7,459 bases of DNA from contig JAJRQX010000060.1 of the NCBI GenBank assembly GCA_024280065.1, forward strand, positions 1-7,459, in the 5' to 3' direction. Made by a program: the position numbers and the translations under genes. This DNA is from Aquificota bacterium (GTDB lineage Bacteria; Aquificota; Aquificia; Aquificales; Aquificaceae). Of this stretch, positions 6,831-7,459 are shown piece by piece (position 1 is the stretch's first letter; the number at the start of each line of letters is the position of its first letter). Under the pieces are notes generated by a model. That model did no database searches, was not told the origin of the DNA, and worked only from the letters and a program-made list of their open reading frames with translations.

Positions 6831-7451
6831 TCAGGGCTTGCGGTCAAAGAAATAAAGGATAGCGGTATCTGTGGAGACCCAATCGGAAGGAGAGGTAGTA
6901 TTCGGGGTAGCGCCAGTCACGGTATGCGTAGAAGAATTTACGTTAATACTGGTGGTTGACCTTACCACACCGCTACCAGCATCCACCTCTCCATCTATGG
7001 ACCTGTCAAAGGTTCTTGCAAAGTCAAGAAGCGTTTCATCAGTACCGAATTGAGGGCATGTGGCACCCGTGCATAAGGCTATAAGGTTTCTCGGATCTGA
7101 ACCTCCGCTGTTTCCAACAAACACATGGAAAGTATATGAACCAAGCTTAACGGTAAATGAAGTAGGGGCTTGAGCCAGATCTCTAAAACAGTTACATTCA
7201 GCTGTTGTACAGGTTGTATTAAGAGGGTTAATATCTATAATACCATCATCATCTGTATCCCCTGGGAATGTATCACCCCTATCATAACAAGTCCAAAGCC
7301 CGACCTCCCACTTTCTTGCCTCATTCACCAGCTTCTTCATCCTCGCGTTCTGTATGAGGTCCTGCCCTTTGAGGACCATGCCGATGATAATTCCTATAAT
7401 TACAAGGACTATAGCGAGCTCAATAAGGGTAAATCCTCTCTCCTTTCTCAT
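6831..7451 (-). CDS. Type IV prepilin A (class III leader, Cys-rich head, Ser/Thr-rich tail)
   Basis: A 206-residue prepilin with leader MRKERG cut before Phe7 of FTLIELAIVL and mature Glu5 at residue 11. The first 34 mature residues match prepilin B at 25 positions by hand count, including KGQ-x-LI-x-NA. The head keeps F-P-G-D (62-65), an acidic D-x-D-x-D-G-x-I-D loop (65-73), and a D-x-x-I-D-G region near 149-154 that parallels the D-D-G block of prepilin B. Six cysteines (55, 81, 86, 88, 127, 132) suggest disulfides. Residues 160-196 hold 18 Ser/Thr in 37, a stretch absent from prepilin B and a plausible O-glycan acceptor. The variable part is locally AT-rich. It is the first gene of the visible operon; the window ends 8 bases upstream of the ATG, where only GGTAAGTC is seen, so promoter and ribosome site are not assessable. 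Confidence 0.93.
   Translation of the reverse strand: MRKERGFTLIELAIVLVIIGIIIGMVLKGQDLIQNARMKKLVNEARKWEVGLWTCYDRGDTFPGDTDDDGIIDINPLNTTCTTAECNCFRDLAQAPTSFTVKLGSYTFHVFVGNSGGSDPRNLIALCTGATCPQFGTDETLLDFARTFDRSIDGEVDAGSGVVRSTTSINVNSSTHTVTGATPNTTSPSDWVSTDTAILYFFDRKP
7345..7451 (-). repeat. Direct repeat copy: 5' end of prepilin A
   Basis: Partner of the copy at 4971-5077, ungapped and about 77% identical by hand count. The alignment ends exactly at the two start codons (7451 and 5077), which is independent support for the chosen prepilin B start. Similarity falls away sharply beyond the helix-coding part, as expected where pilin heads diverge. Confidence 0.7.
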
Positions 7452-7459
7452 GACTTACC

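Noticed and set aside
1..7459. CRISPR array, tRNA, mobile element or phage genes
   Set aside because: No regularly spaced repeats, cloverleaf, transposase or terminal inverted repeats were found; coding is continuous across the window.

Overview
The window most resembles a chromosomal segment of a thermophilic, Gram-negative bacterium of the Aquificales type (Aquifex/Hydrogenobacter/Thermocrinis relatives). This is an inference. It rests on the heavy use of AGG arginine and ATA isoleucine codons, the charged Lys/Glu/Arg-rich proteins, the extreme gene packing with overlapping ends, and the C-terminus of the first gene, which reads very like an Aquifex-type Ppx/GppA phosphatase. No rRNA or other taxonomic marker is present, so the genus is not determined. 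Coding density is essentially 100%: no gap between genes exceeds a few bases, and no tRNA, rRNA, CRISPR array, insertion sequence or phage gene was seen.

Plus strand, 1-1599: the last 34 codons of a Ppx/GppA-family phosphatase run through an ATGA stop-start overlap into a complete secD, the export-motor subunit of the Sec translocon. The usual partner secF does not follow. secD instead meets an opposing operon tail-to-tail, with the two stop codons overlapping.

Minus strand, 7451 down to 1596: five tightly packed genes read in the order prepilin A (7451-6831), a PglL/O-antigen-ligase-like membrane glycosyltransferase (6827-5064), prepilin B (5077-4481), PilB/GspE-type assembly ATPase (4477-2819) and PilC/GspF-type inner-membrane platform protein (2819-1596). 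Junctions are +3 nt, a 14-nt overlap, +3 nt and a 1-nt overlap, so this is almost certainly one transcript. Its promoter lies beyond the right edge.

Functionally the minus-strand genes form a minimal type IV pilus-like cassette: two paralogous subunits with class III leaders, the polymerising ATPase, the platform, and a candidate pilin O-oligosaccharyltransferase between the subunits. Prepilin A carries a Ser/Thr-rich C-terminal stretch that prepilin B lacks, which makes it the obvious candidate acceptor for that enzyme. The ATPase begins with two tandem 24-residue MshEN motifs, the fold that binds cyclic-di-GMP, so assembly may be under second-messenger control. Retraction ATPase, secretin, alignment proteins (PilM/N/O/P) and prepilin peptidase are not in the window and would have to be encoded elsewhere. 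The individual families are known. The least ordinary points are the pairing of a dedicated glycosyltransferase with two paralogous pilins in so small a locus, and the Ca-site-like acidic loops in both pilins.
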